A stretch of 64,000 nucleotides of DNA, taken from contig MU858143.1 of assembly GCA_033297075.1 (NCBI GenBank), positions 62,001 through 126,000 of the forward strand. Reading direction: 5' to 3'. Source of the DNA: Rhypophila decipiens (lineage: Eukaryota; Ascomycota; Sordariomycetes; Sordariales; Naviculisporaceae). This document shows, piece by piece, positions 44,242 to 55,602 of this stretch; within the stretch, counting starts at the first letter, position 1, and each line of letters starts with the position of its first letter. A model generated the notes under the pieces. The model saw only the letters and a list, made by a program, of their open reading frames with translations. It was not told the DNA's origin and searched no databases. A program made the translations under genes and the position numbers.

Positions 44242-44354
44242 TGTTACGACCACACAGCATATTCTTCCTTTCTTTTTCTCTCTCTTTAGTCTAGGATCTT
44301 CGTCCATAGTGCTTAATGAGATGAGTTCCGCCGTCTCTCAGCTAGGTTATGACA
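44242..44354 (+). mobile_element. Possible solo LTR relic
   Basis: The stretch begins TGTTACGACC and ends GGTTATGACA, so both ends read as imperfect TG...CA inverted termini (TGTTACGACC against TGTCATAACC). It is followed by TTGGTATACGA, which resembles the TGGTATC-type primer-binding sites of some fungal retroelements. No target-site duplication or internal coding sequence was seen, so this is tentative. Confidence 0.25.
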
Positions 44355-44584
44355 GTTAATTGGTATACGAAAAGTGGGTTACAATTTGGATCGAATAGAG
44401 GAGGTTACAAAAGTAAGTACGAATATAATTCAATTGAGCTATAGAAGAAGACTATTTAACTATTTATAGGTGTGTGTGCGAGGAGGAGCCGAAAGTAAGG
44501 TTATATTAAGAGGAATACGTGTGGGGAAGCTTGTGTTGAATGCTGGAATAAGCTATTATACGGGGAAAAGCCTGTGATAGTATA

Positions 44585-44713
44585 AGTAACGGCGGTGTGC
44601 TGAATGGGTATATAACCATTGAATTGCAGAAGGATCTGATAACTTCTGTAATTTGAGCTCCTTTTTAGGGATGGTTTGGCCGAGTGGTATGGTTCTTGGC
44701 GCTCGCCGTCACT
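44585..44713 (+). repeat. 129-bp direct repeat, copy A
   Basis: Begins AGTAACGGCGGTGTGCTGAA and ends GGCGCTCGCCGTCACT. It matches copy B (44912-45040) at all but two positions. It contains the tRNA-like A box TGGCCGAGTGG (44677-44687). Confidence 0.95.
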
Positions 44714-44755
44714 TTACAGAAGTTACACGGCTGCGTGTGTTCGATTCCCCGCAGT
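44677..44755 (+). ncRNA. tRNA-like sequence, possible tRNA-derived SINE head
   Basis: An RNA polymerase III type A box (TGGCCGAGTGG, 44677-44687) and B box (TGTTCGATTCC, 44738-44748, one mismatch to the consensus) lie 50 bp apart, as in Leu/Ser tRNAs with a long variable arm. CTGCG at 44731 pairs with CGCAG at 44750-44754 around the B box. The acceptor ends do not pair and the T-arm has extra bases, so it is not an intact tRNA. A tRNA-derived repeat or degenerate tRNA pseudogene fits best. Confidence 0.4.
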
Positions 44756-44911
44756 TGGAAAAAGGCTAAATGACGGCTTTTTTCGGGGTTCCCTATATCC
44801 ACACATCGGTTAGACCTTCGGCCTCCAGACTCCCGATCGGATCGATCGGGCTTCCCCTGAGTGAAAGGGGGGGGTTCGAGTTCGGGGCGAACTCTGGACC
44901 GAACCGGGGGT

Positions 44912-45040
44912 AGTAACGGCGGTGTGCTGAATGGGTATATAACCATTGAATTGCAGAAGGTTCTGATAACTTCTGTAATTTGAGCTCCTTTTTAGGAATG
45001 GTTTGGCCGAGTGGTATGGTTCTTGGCGCTCGCCGTCACT
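44912..45040 (+). repeat. 129-bp direct repeat, copy B
   Basis: Same unit as 44585-44713, offset 327 bp, with the two differences A/T in AAGG-TCTG and G/A in TAGG-ATGG. Here the sequence diverges right after the shared end, so copy B lacks the B box. Just after it (from 45047) a 35-bp motif starting TTGAATGCTGGAA recurs that also precedes copy A (from 44536). Confidence 0.95.
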
Positions 45041-45187
45041 GTATATGTTGAATGCTGGAAATAAGCTATTACATGGGAAAAAGTATATAGTTGTCACGAT
45101 CGTACTATTACGGCAGTTACATACACTATACATACCAATCCTAGAGCGGATTCTTCCGTTCTAGAATCGTGCCCTTTTGGGGGTTTG

Positions 45188-45198
45188 TGGCTCAGTGG
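45188..45198 (+). repeat. Third tRNA-like A box
   Basis: TGGCTCAGTGG preceded by CCTTTTGGGGGTTTG, similar to the context CCTTTTTAGGGATGG of copies A and B. Probably a diverged relative of the same repeat family. Confidence 0.35.
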
Positions 45199-45440
45199 TG
45201 TGGTATGTCGCTGTTGTTACAATAATAGATAGGAAAGCCTGTAGTAGAAAAAACAAGATGTTTGGTAAAATATGTAGAAAACATAAGGGATTTAAGAAAT
45301 ATGACGTTCAACGAATATAGTTAGCCCCACGCAATAGGAGTTTGGACCTTAACAGGTTGAAGGCAGTCTTTTCCGGCCATTTTACCACTGTTCGTAGCCA
45401 ACAGGCTTATAGTTAGATGTTGCCGAACCGTACGCTCCCT

Positions 45441-47495
45441 GCATGGTAGCTTCTTTGGCTGGGATCAATTGGTCGGGACGGCAGACCCCAAAGCCGCGGG
45501 AGACGTGTCAAGTCCCCACATGGATCAGCTGTAGAGAACGCTCAACACCGTATCCGAACAGCTCGCGAAACAAACCCCACAAGGGTCACAACTGTGGAGG
45601 TCCTACAACGGCCACGATCCTGGAGCAACACGTGGGCAGCCCTGCAGACGGGACCTTGTTTTCAGTCTGTGTTCCATTCTTACCTTTGCAGCCACGCGTT
45701 GTCCTAATATCTACCAGGTACCCGGTAGTGGCATGTTTGATTGGGGCCTGGCTCCAAGCACCGGCGCAGCCAGGAGTAGACAAGACAAATGCTGTCAACC
45801 GAATTGGTGTTCTTCAATACGGAGCAAACGATTAACTTGAAAGTGGAATTGGGTGGACTTTCGTAATCCCTCGCCGTTTCTTTGCTTGACATTCGGTGTC
45901 ATTACGGGAACCTCTGCCACAGCCATGAAGGATTGGATTATTGTCGGGTCTCGCCTTTACACTAATAAAAGTCGAAGCCCGCTAGCTGACTTCGAGTTCA
46001 AGACTTGATTATATACCTTAATTGGCTTAGAGATCAAGTCCTTAGGATCTATCCGATACCTACTACTGAGCCACCAGACGCATTGCCACAACATGCCACG
46101 GTAGTTATCAAGCTTATTTTCTGATCGACAATCTCACTTCCGTGGGGTTGTCAATGGATGATCCAGCCAGGCCCGGGTGCCATCCCGTGCGCCCCGGGCC
46201 CGCCCGCGCTGGACCTAAAGCCAACGTGACCAGGGTCCATCCCACTCCACGTAGGATCTTGGTTGGGATTGGTTGGGGTCCAAGAATTTCCAAAGTAATT
46301 AAACATCATCGTGCCGAACGGGGGCCGCGGCGGAGCATTGAGCTATGGCTAGAAAGCGACCAGGAGGAGGAGGGAAAATGAGATACAGGTACGAACAGAA
46401 ACTGGTGTGTATAAGTAGCCCAGTTCTCTTGACATTGGTTTGATGTTATCACCAGAGATTGATGGGCCCAATCAACCGGTATGATCCATTGTGAGCCTCA
46501 CGGAAGGCAATTTCGCGGAGACCTGAACTGCGTACATGTAACTTGGAAATGTATGTAAATTTCTCCGCCCAAGGCCCCAGGGTATCTACCGATCGTTGCC
46601 CATCGCCTTGGTACCTTCCCGATCTTCTACTCCCCCGCTTGCCCCTTCATTCTTGTTACTTGTACCCGTTCGCCTCTACCAGACTACCAGGCAAGTGCTA
46701 CCCCTCCAGGTTTCCCCCTGTCCATCATGGCTGTCACGCCTGGCATCTATTACCGTTTGTTGCTCGTTACCCAGCAGGCACGGAGCCGCTTGATCCCTGG
46801 CTCCTTCCACCTGTTCATCAACTGCACTCTCATCATTCTAGACCCGAATCTTCCGACCGAAAGGCCCACCCAATCCTCCCAGAAAGGAAAGAACGCGTGG
46901 AATGAAGTTCAGACCGGGAACTAGTCATCTTCCAACCAGCGCGGTTGCTCTCACTCGGTCTTCCTTGGGAAACCATCCCAGTTCTTCCCACTCGAGTGGT
47001 GGTCACTTTGTTCTGCCGCCCACTTCCACCCATTCCCGCCAATCAAAAATCCAATCATTAAGTTGAGAAACCGACGCCCCAGGAATCAACGAGTATTCCA
47101 CCAAAAATCGAACATGACGGCCCTGTTGCCCCTCAGCCAAGACTTCCAAAGATCGATCCAAGCCTGCCCCGAAGATGGGAGACTTCCCACCAAAATACGA
47201 AATATCCAAGCCAATGTCTATAGTCGTTATCGGTCATTGTAATCGTCGTTGTCGTCAGTTCTCATTTATACCGCTTGGCCCGCGGCTTTATGGAACTCGT
47301 GGCTCCAAGCCGTCCACCCGGCAGCAAAGAAACTTGGCAATCATCGACTGTCAGTGTCGAGCTCGCTTCCGAGAATCACTTTGCCTGCCTCCTTTCGAAG
47401 ACTGGTGACCCCGGTGGCCGTCGCTCGGTCGATGAGATCTGCTGCCTCCCGGCTTCCGACCAATACACACGTATCTGATATTAGACATCAGTTAG
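45441..47495. other. Gene-poor region left of the methyltransferase
   Basis: 2 kb with no accepted gene. A 130-codon plus-strand frame at 45443-45835 and 46543-46905 have no recognisable features. On the minus strand 47003-47470 several stretches read protein-like in different frames and are bridged by an intron-like GTATAA...CTATAG segment near 47215-47268; this could be a decayed or lineage-specific gene (see findings). The methyltransferase 3' UTR lies just left of 47496. Confidence 0.4.
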
Positions 47496-49061
47496 TCATG
47501 TTCTGGTCCTGGGTCTGCCCGAGCACAGGGCCACCAACACTGGGAAATACGCCTATGCGAAATCGTTAGCTCAAAAATCCGTATCCCTACAGGTGCAACT
47601 CGGAATTTGGTGACAGACAAGGCAGGTAGCCAGCATTGTCAGCGGGGGAACGTACCTTGAAGGCTGGATTATCGGCTTCATTGTGAGCCTGGGCCACCAG
47701 AAGCTGGACATCGGCGAGCGTCATCCTGTCTCAATGTCAGTACCACGGATATCCTTTTACGTATCCGCATTCAAGTGCTTCACTCACCCCAGAGCCTGTG
47801 TAAAAGGGTATATGGAAAGAGCACTCAGAAGACGGTGGACGTTGGCCCGATTTGACGTCCCGATCTCATTGTCTCGTGGATCTGTCAGAGCAATCAGAGG
47901 AGGGAAATGTTCGTTCGACGAGCTCGGTTCAACAACCCACCATTCGACCATCCACTCAGTGGTAATGGCACGAGGCGCGACTCTACCTCCACAAAGCCTG
48001 CCTGCGTCATCCAGTTTTGCAAGCGCAGTGGTGCTCTGGGGTCTTTATACGGCTGTATGCTTTGCATATATCTCTGCGACCATACCTGCAGGGCGTGATC
48101 TGAAAGCCTCCACGTCAATTTCTTTCTCTATCCGGCATCCCAGACATCTGCTTACTTGCGGTCAATGTCCCGTTGTCTGATTGAGCATTGAAATAGATCT
48201 CCACCATCTGGCACCACCCTCCTGGTCGAAGGACTCGAAGAATATCAGCCATGTAGTTGGTCCATCTGTTGGCGTGAATCCCACCCGCCATCATCCTGCT
48301 GTGTACGAGGTCGAAAGAATTGGAAGAAAACGTGGATCTGCTTGTCGCGTTAGGTCACCGATTGCCAAACTTCGTTCATAATATGGGCTGCCTCACGGAC
48401 TATTTAGGTCATCCACCTGGACAATCAGATTCGGCGGCATATCGACCGGCATAGGATAGGGATAAATATCTATTCCAAAGACCTAGACCCTTGAAGTTAG
48501 ACTACCTGAGACTCGGGACGTGCAGACGTGTACGCAGATCTTTCTGCCTGAACCCGCGGTGTCGTCGAGTTTGTTGTCGGGCTGTGTCAGACCCGCAGTG
48601 GCCCGAGAAACGACGAAGGATATGACAGAGAAGGAAACGCTTTGAAGGTCACACACCTCGCATTCTGGATATTGCTCTGCAGCCTCGATGGCCCAGGAGC
48701 CAGATCCGTATCCCAGGTCAAGGATCCTTCGTGGCCGAGGGATTGGGGGAAATATCAGTCGGCTATCAAACATCATGTTGAATATTTGATGCATGTACTG
48801 GAGCCGCTCGACCTCGTCCTATCATGGTAAGGGGTCAGAGGGACATGAGGGAATGCAAAGCAACAAAGCGTTAACTCACATCGTCGACGGGCGCAAAATA
48901 CACGCCATTCTCGACGGCGTAACGCTGGAACTCCCTGTTGTGATGCACAAAGACATCACGGTATGTGTTGTCCAGAGGGACGGTATCGCTGCGTTTAGTT
49001 TAGTGATTGGATAAATGCCAGCTTTCATAGGTTGGATGGGGCTGGATTACTCTTCTTCCAT
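47496..49061 (-). CDS. LaeA-like SAM-dependent methyltransferase, nine exons
   Basis: Model complement(join(47496..47552,47656..47725,47788..47881,47941..48099,48156..48337,48397..48482,48657..48818,48880..48988,49051..49061)), 309 aa, intact. Motif I ILDLGYGSGSWAIE (Asp74 to Gly80), the acidic end of strand 2 (Asp99 in FGIDIYP), VDDLNS, FDLVHSRMMAGGIHANRW and the post-motif DILRVLRPGGWCQMVE (154 onward) are diagnostic of the fungal LaeA/UMTA family. The C-terminus AFKAYFPV is also typical. Family members include regulators of secondary metabolism and enzymes of metabolite clusters; no backbone synthase is nearby, so the substrate is unknown. All junctions are GT-AG and in frame. The 11-nt first exon (MEED, donor GTAATC) is the least certain. 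Introns are 59-174 bp. The gene sits alone in gene-poor DNA. Confidence 0.88.
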
Positions 49062-52000
49062 GGATTCAACGTCGGTGACTGTCAACAGCAAGGCAGTGTT
49101 GGAAGATGCTGCGCAGGAGAGATCAAGGACGGGTGAGGATCAGAGGAGCCAAAGCAAGGACAAGATTTTGAAGGCGAAGTGCTTTCGTGGGCGTTGTCCA
49201 GAATATATACGGAAGCTCAGGAACCAGCATCACGGCGGCTCTCGTGTTGTTAGGGGAGCTTTCCAGAGTTGGCGAAATGGGCCCTTATCCATTTCTCTCG
49301 GGAACGAACATCAAGACGAAATATGGGCCCGTGTGTCTGGCTATGTGGCATTCATACAAGGCACGCCGTTAAATGAGCAAAGCTTGCTCTGTGGATCCGT
49401 TCTTTCAGCCAGATCACTCAGATTGGCCGAGAAGAGGGCTCTCACCCCACGATGTTATTGTCGATCACGGGCGCGCTGTGCGCATTATTCCTCTCATCAG
49501 CGGGGGACGAAGTAAACCATGCCCCTGCCTCCTACATCACTTGGCAAGCCTTTAGTGTACGGGCGGGTTGAAACGCCAGCAGTTGTTATTCGGGCAGGTC
49601 GTGCAGCAGGAATCTGACTTCTGTTATGGCACAGGATGGCCGTTTTGGGACAGCCGTCTTGTCCATGACGGTACGGATGGATGGGGTCTCATGGGTTGAA
49701 TGCAACTTCGGCAAGCACCAGTGGCTCTTGTGCTCCATGCCCACATATTCCGAGGAAGATTCCTTGCTCCTTGAGACAAGGCAGGATGGCCCGTCCTTGG
49801 TCCATGACTATGCTGCTAACCCCGGCTGAAAGGCAAACGACGTGGTTGTTTTGATTGGAGAGCCGGGGGTCCTTCATCGACCATGGTAGCTCGACCTGCT
49901 GCTGTACTCTGTACTAAGGACAGATACGTCGATTATGCACCTGTGGAGAGACGGCCAGGGCTTGACTTATTAGCCTGCTGCATACTCTAGTGTCACGACA
50001 GCACGTACATACGAGTGTATGCTGGTATGTACACTCTACCGGTGGCTGTCGGGTGGTTTCTCACGCGTCCATGGCCGACTCAAGTGGCCGCCGGCTAACT
50101 TGGCTCGCGCAAGGCGCGAATGGCGGTGGCTGGCTTGTTAAGGTGGCATCCCTATAATATAACATCGGTGCTTTAAGACGAGACTCGCCTAGGTAGTGTA
50201 TAGGCCAACCGCCATTGCGCGCATTTGACCGACAGAGTGGGCAGGCAAAGAAAAACCGGGTCATCGGTGGGGGTGTGAGCTGTGAACCTTCCCAAGGACC
50301 CGGCACCAGCTACCACCCTGGTGCCGCCCCGAGTGCGACATCTTTACAAGCAACCAAGCCCGTCCATCATAGACACGGGGAGAGCGATTTTCCCAATAAA
50401 CCCAGTAAATGTTGCTCGTGTGCTGATGTGCGCAAGGCTGACGTCAAACAAATTCGCACACAGTACATTGGGTGTCGGGGCACAAAGAGAGTGTACTGTA
50501 CAAGTGAGTTGGGGTACACAAGCGACACCATCATCGAATGACCCAAGGGGCCCCGAGGGCAAAATCCCAAGGACATGGACTTGGGATTTTCACCAGAAGG
50601 TTAAGCCCGCCACGGCCCCGCCAGCTTGGTGCCGCTCGGGAAGTTTGTTTAGGCGGCATTAGGAAAGGCAATCGAAGAATCTGGAAATAATTCCAACATT
50701 TCCCGTCACCACCCCACCTCTTCCTCGCGCGCTAGCTCAACACACCAGCATCGATCTACCCTGTCGCACCACTGCCCCGTCCATCATCTCCTCTTTCGGG
50801 GCAGTTTGTTTCGTGGTCGGACCATGGGAACTATTCTGGACGCAGTGCGGTACCCTGGACCTGACACTGTGCTCAAGTCTTGTTGGGTACAAAGACGAGG
50901 GCCCATCCACACAAGCCACGGAAGTCATTGATTCAGCTGAAATGTGGACGGGGACGTGCCACAGAAACGGAAAAATGGAGGAAATCTGTTATTTCGAGAG
51001 AGGGTGATCCTTTCAGGAATCATCCGGCTCCAGCAATGCGTACGTGGCACTGTAGGATAAACCGGCACTCGAGCTGGGGTCATTGCCATCTCCGAAAGCA
51101 TTCTCTGTCCACGACATGGATCGCTATGGCTTGCATGGTTGCACGTCCACCCATCCCATCATCTTGACTTTGTTTCAAGTTCATACGATTTTTGTGGGCT
51201 CCCTTGACGGGAACGTTTTAGGCGCAGCGGCAGAAGTCATGCGCCGATGAGCGGAAGAGTAACATCGGAACCGCCTCAACGGGCCGTTGCAGCGCCATCA
51301 ATTCAATTTCCCCCGTTGCAAGACATACAAGATAAAAGCAGCTAAAAGGGGCGCTCTGTGCCCCCAAGGGACATCTCGAAATGAAAGAAAGAAAGAAAAC
51401 ATATAAGGGGCCATCGATTCAACCGAGGTTCGTGTGATCCACGGCCCACCCGCTCTCGATGAGCCGGACTATTATGGTGTGTGTCTGGTGATTTGGCTTG
51501 TGTGTACCTCGCACACAAAGTGCCGTCCCCAAAAGTCTCTGTGCAGGCGCCACTTTCCTCAACTTCCTGAACACTCGGGACGGCCACCTGAGTGATCAGA
51601 TGCGGCTCCTGGAGATATCCCATGATTGGTCGGGTACTTTATAGAGGACGAAATTTCACCGAAATTTGGCAAAAGCGGCGCCGTAGCGCAAAAGGCGGAC
51701 AACAAACATTGATGGCTCGAGACGACAAAGATTGACTTGGTGATGAAGGATGACAACGCGCCATATTGCGACAAATACCGTTTTGCATAGCTTTGCTCCG
51801 CTTCAGCCATGATAGTTGCACATGCATCAAGTCTGAGTCAGGCCAGGGGTGTCCTATCAGTGCAGCAGTACATGTACCATATGGTACAGTATTTCTACAC
51901 CAAGTTTCAAGATACGGATACTTGTCCAACTCCAGGTGCCAAACGGACGACATCCACCCTTGACAGCCCCTGGAATGGCGCCAAGACAATACACAGAGTC

Positions 52001-55000
52001 GGATTGTCAGACCCATGTAAGAGGGCTGGGGGAACGTCCCGCCGGCAGGGTTCCGTTTTTCGCGCTCGGCGGGATTGTCGCAATCGACCAGGGCTCCTTG
52101 CCCTTAACCACTTCCTCGGGACGAGCAACGACGACGCCCCGTCACCTAGGGTTGGGGTCAAGTCCCTTGAACATCACACACATCAACCAACGCCAAGCTC
52201 TGCATGCTACGTCTTCTTGGGCAATCCGTGTTCTTCGCTCCTTGCTTGAGGGCAGCAAATGCAATGGTCAGACAACAAATTATGTGCCCCGTGGTTGAAC
52301 GGAACACTCATTGAGCGGTTAGTCTGCCAACTTTCCTGAGAGCAAACTGATGACCCAGCAGTTTCTCTGCTGCATCGCTTGCGCAGCAAAACAACATCCC
52401 GAATACCATGGTCTCTGCTTGGTACGGCGGACAGGATTCTGCTGATCTTGGCCAAACCTCTCGGCGGTGTCCAAACAAGGAAGGTTGTTGGTACATACTG
52501 CATTCCCACGGCGGCGGCGGTCCATGATGTGAGAACGGTGCAGGAAAGAATGCATATCTCAGGAGATCAGCTTGACACGTCTATTCTATGGGCCACCGGC
52601 TTGCTACGAGGGATGAAAAAAGTCCCATGGTGAGACCATCTAGATAGAAACAGAACAATCAGCCCTAGTGTATTGGGTCTTAAATTATGGGGAGCCTCGG
52701 TCAATGACCAACGCGTTAGGGACAGCTAAGCGAAAAATATGCAAATGAGGCGAACGTGAATCGGTATCCGTAATGAAGGTGGAAAATCGAGGCTTCCAGA
52801 CACAGTGGACCGGCTACGGCGAGTCGGGGACCGAGGTTGCCGTTCTCATGGATGCATCCAAGCGTCATGTCAAATTGACGGCTTCGAGGCACAGTCGATG
52901 GAGGTTGTCCTCGAATGGTCCCGAGAGGTTGGTACGGTGGTCTGAGCTCATCGAATGGGAAGCCGCCTACCTTGCCGAAATTGCACACGCAGGAAAATAA
53001 CTAGTTGGTCCTTGCATCCGCGGCTGCGCTTGGAGGGGTGGACGTCAGTTGGTGTCTGGTGAGGGTTGGACGCTGATTGGAGGTTCTGCAACCCATTTGG
53101 CACCTTTTTATGTCGATTGTTTGATGCTCACACTCTATTGCAGTCACGGCACCCACTACGAATCGTGAAGTAGGGCTCGGTCTGGGTTTCTACCTTCCTT
53201 TCTGCCTATGAAACAGGTAAGTCGATTTCATGGGGCTTTCGCTAACGATGCAAAGCAGAAATCCAGCCAATGAGGACGACACCGACAAACATGGGAATCC
53301 CAAAGCATCTCAAATATGCATGCTACTAGGGCACACTATTAGCAGCATAGGAGTGGCCTTGATACATGAAACTAATGAGAGATATGTATGGGGGCTCGAT
53401 ATAAATAAACCGAGCAAAATATCATTCGCAGGAGGAGGCTTGGTCATGGATCAGTCAGTGACTCGCCCGACCTCTTCTTGCCCCTCTCCTCGCTGCCAAA
53501 GGGGACGAGGAAGTTTCCTGCCCAGCAAAGCGGCAATGGCCTCAAAAAGAGCGAAGCTGCGGCTGTCTGGGCCCCTCCCTCCCCTCTACCGCATACCAAG
53601 TCACCAACCACCCCCTTTTCCTCCTGATGATGGCCCCCGATGGGCCAGGTAGCATTGTCTTTATTTCTGGCTTTCCGGATCTGATAGTGATCATGCACGT
53701 ACACGTGTAATGCCGCAAGTGCAAGGCAATATCATCCTGCCAACTGCAGAGCAAAAGGGGTGCTGCTGTGGTGCCCGTCATCCGGCATCCACCTGAGCAA
53801 TGCATGCACCGATGTAAGTTGGTTAGCTTGTGCGACTTCCTATCCATAAATTCCGTGCACAAAAACTCAGCTTTTGCTGTCTGCCTTTCCCAAGAGTTTG
53901 GGAACTTTCATTTTACTCCATGGGTTGAGTTGCACCCCGTTGGTCAATTGCTAACTGGCGGGCTGGGTTCGTTGCATAATATCTATCCATACTTCCCTGA
54001 AGCAGAGTCAGGATCAGCCGCCCACTTGACCACTCTTAACTGATGGATCTGTTTCCGCTCCTTGGGATCATTTTCCTTCTGGGCTCCTTTCTTTCTTTCG
54101 CATCTTGCATCCTGCGGTGCAAGCTACAGTACTAGAATACTGATGCGTAGCTGAATGCTAGTATCCACCACCCAGTGCAGTGGTTTGGGTCGGTTAGGTA
54201 TGTTGTGCAGATCTCCGCCTCTTCGCTGCATTCTGCTCAGTTGGAACCGTTTTCTCCGCCCCGTTCATATCCGTATTCTCGGTCTCACGTTTCGCAACAC
54301 GTATCGCTGTGCAATCCGATTTCTGTCCCTCAGTACCAAGGGCTGGTTGAGGGAAGACGGGGGTTGCTCTGCTCATATCAGTTTGGGAATTGGGATCATG
54401 CCGTCTGCTGTGGTTCGCTCCTTCTCTGAGTTGTCAATTATCAATTTTGTTTTTACACCGAAGACAAGCTCAGCCCGGTTCCCTTTTTCCATAAATGCCT
54501 CGGTCCCACCTCGCTCACTACCGTACCCATAACCAGGTCCTTGGGTAATTTGGTTTGAATCAAATGTAGTTTCCGTGGAGAGAGGGGAGGACACAGTGCG
54601 CGAGATGCTGGCAGTCGCAAATTACTTAATATTTCCTGCTTACCCCGAATGCGGATGGGTCTCATAACACACCGCCAATCCGTCATGATCCGTCTTGAGA
54701 GCGGAGAGCCAGAGAGCCACCCAGTCAGTGAGTAGTGTATCCATTCCCTCGGGTTCGCTGTTCGGTATTGTTGCACATACCACACTCCGTAAGCACAACA
54801 GGCATGTTCCCCGGCTGGTTGATAACTTGGTGAAGGGTCGTCTTTGGAGCGAGGTCACGCATACCCCCTCTTCGTTTCTTGTCATCAACCTGATACCTAC
54901 TCCGCGGGCACCATCCTACACCATTTCATGTGGTGGGTGCATGACGAACCCCTCCTCGCGCTTTATTATTAGTATTTGATATGGGAACTCGAGGCACCTT

Positions 55001-55602
55001 TCAGCTCCGGTTCTGTCACCTGGGCAATCAGGCTTTTTCACTGTTTCTTTTCTTTTTTCCCTCGTTCTAAATCTCGTGTACAAGCACGTCACAGTCAATC
55101 CTCCACAACAAATACCATATCCGCACCGTGATAACAATCCAATTCGGGTCGAAAACGAGTTTGATTGTTTGTTTTCATTCTCATTATTCGTCTCACTATT
55201 CATGCCGTATTTATACTTGTATTACATGGTGTACATAGGACATATTTCTTCTCAATGCCGTTTCTATGCCCAGGCAAAAGGAGTTTCCGCTTGTTTGATA
55301 TAGGAACCAAATCTTCCCTCTTCCTCCTTTCTCCTTCCGCTCTCCGATTCATGTCTCTTGTAACTAACTGGTCCATCAAAAGAAGCCAACAAACAACCAA
55401 GGGGTTCCGTTGTAAGTAAAATGCAATGCATAATGTTCAAAGAGAGGAATGATGTGAGAAAAACGTGACAAACCAAAACCAACCACTGACGCCGTAGGAA
55501 GCCGAAAGAGATACAGATAGTACCTTTATAAAGTAATCCAAAAAAAAGAGGAAGAAAAAGAAAAGAAAAAAGCTAAAGAAACAAACCCCTAGAAATAGCT
55601 AG
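49062..55602. other. 6.5-kb gene-poor tract
   Basis: Lies upstream of the methyltransferase and downstream of the PI 4-kinase gene. No family-level protein was recognised. The best coding hint is on the minus strand at 54194-54888, where three consecutive frames have balanced amino-acid composition (see findings). The frame at 49015-49515 on the plus strand is antisense to methyltransferase exon 1 and is not accepted. The right end (about 55.0-55.6 kb) is AT-rich and should hold the kinase 3' UTR. No tRNA found. Confidence 0.45.

Larger units (their letters stand above)
43640..45440. repeat. AT-rich repeat island
   Basis: A compositionally distinct block of about 1.8 kb with AT-rich DNA, short hairpins, a 129-bp direct repeat, tRNA-like promoter boxes and no coding potential. 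It separates AIM41 from the gene-poor tract holding the methyltransferase gene. Consistent with decayed transposable elements in a fungus; the class is not certain. Confidence 0.6.

Noticed and set aside
44677..44755. Functional tRNA gene
   Set aside because: A and B boxes are present, but the acceptor stem does not pair and the T-arm is distorted, so it is listed as a tRNA-like repeat instead.
49015..49515. 166-codon plus-strand frame
   Set aside because: It is antisense to methyltransferase exon 1 and its promoter and shows no conserved features.
53217..53258. GTAAGT...CTAAC...CAG intron-like segment on the plus strand
   Set aside because: Only 42 bp, and the flanking exons give just a seven-residue peptide (MKQ joined to KSSQ) or meet stops, so no gene can be built around it.
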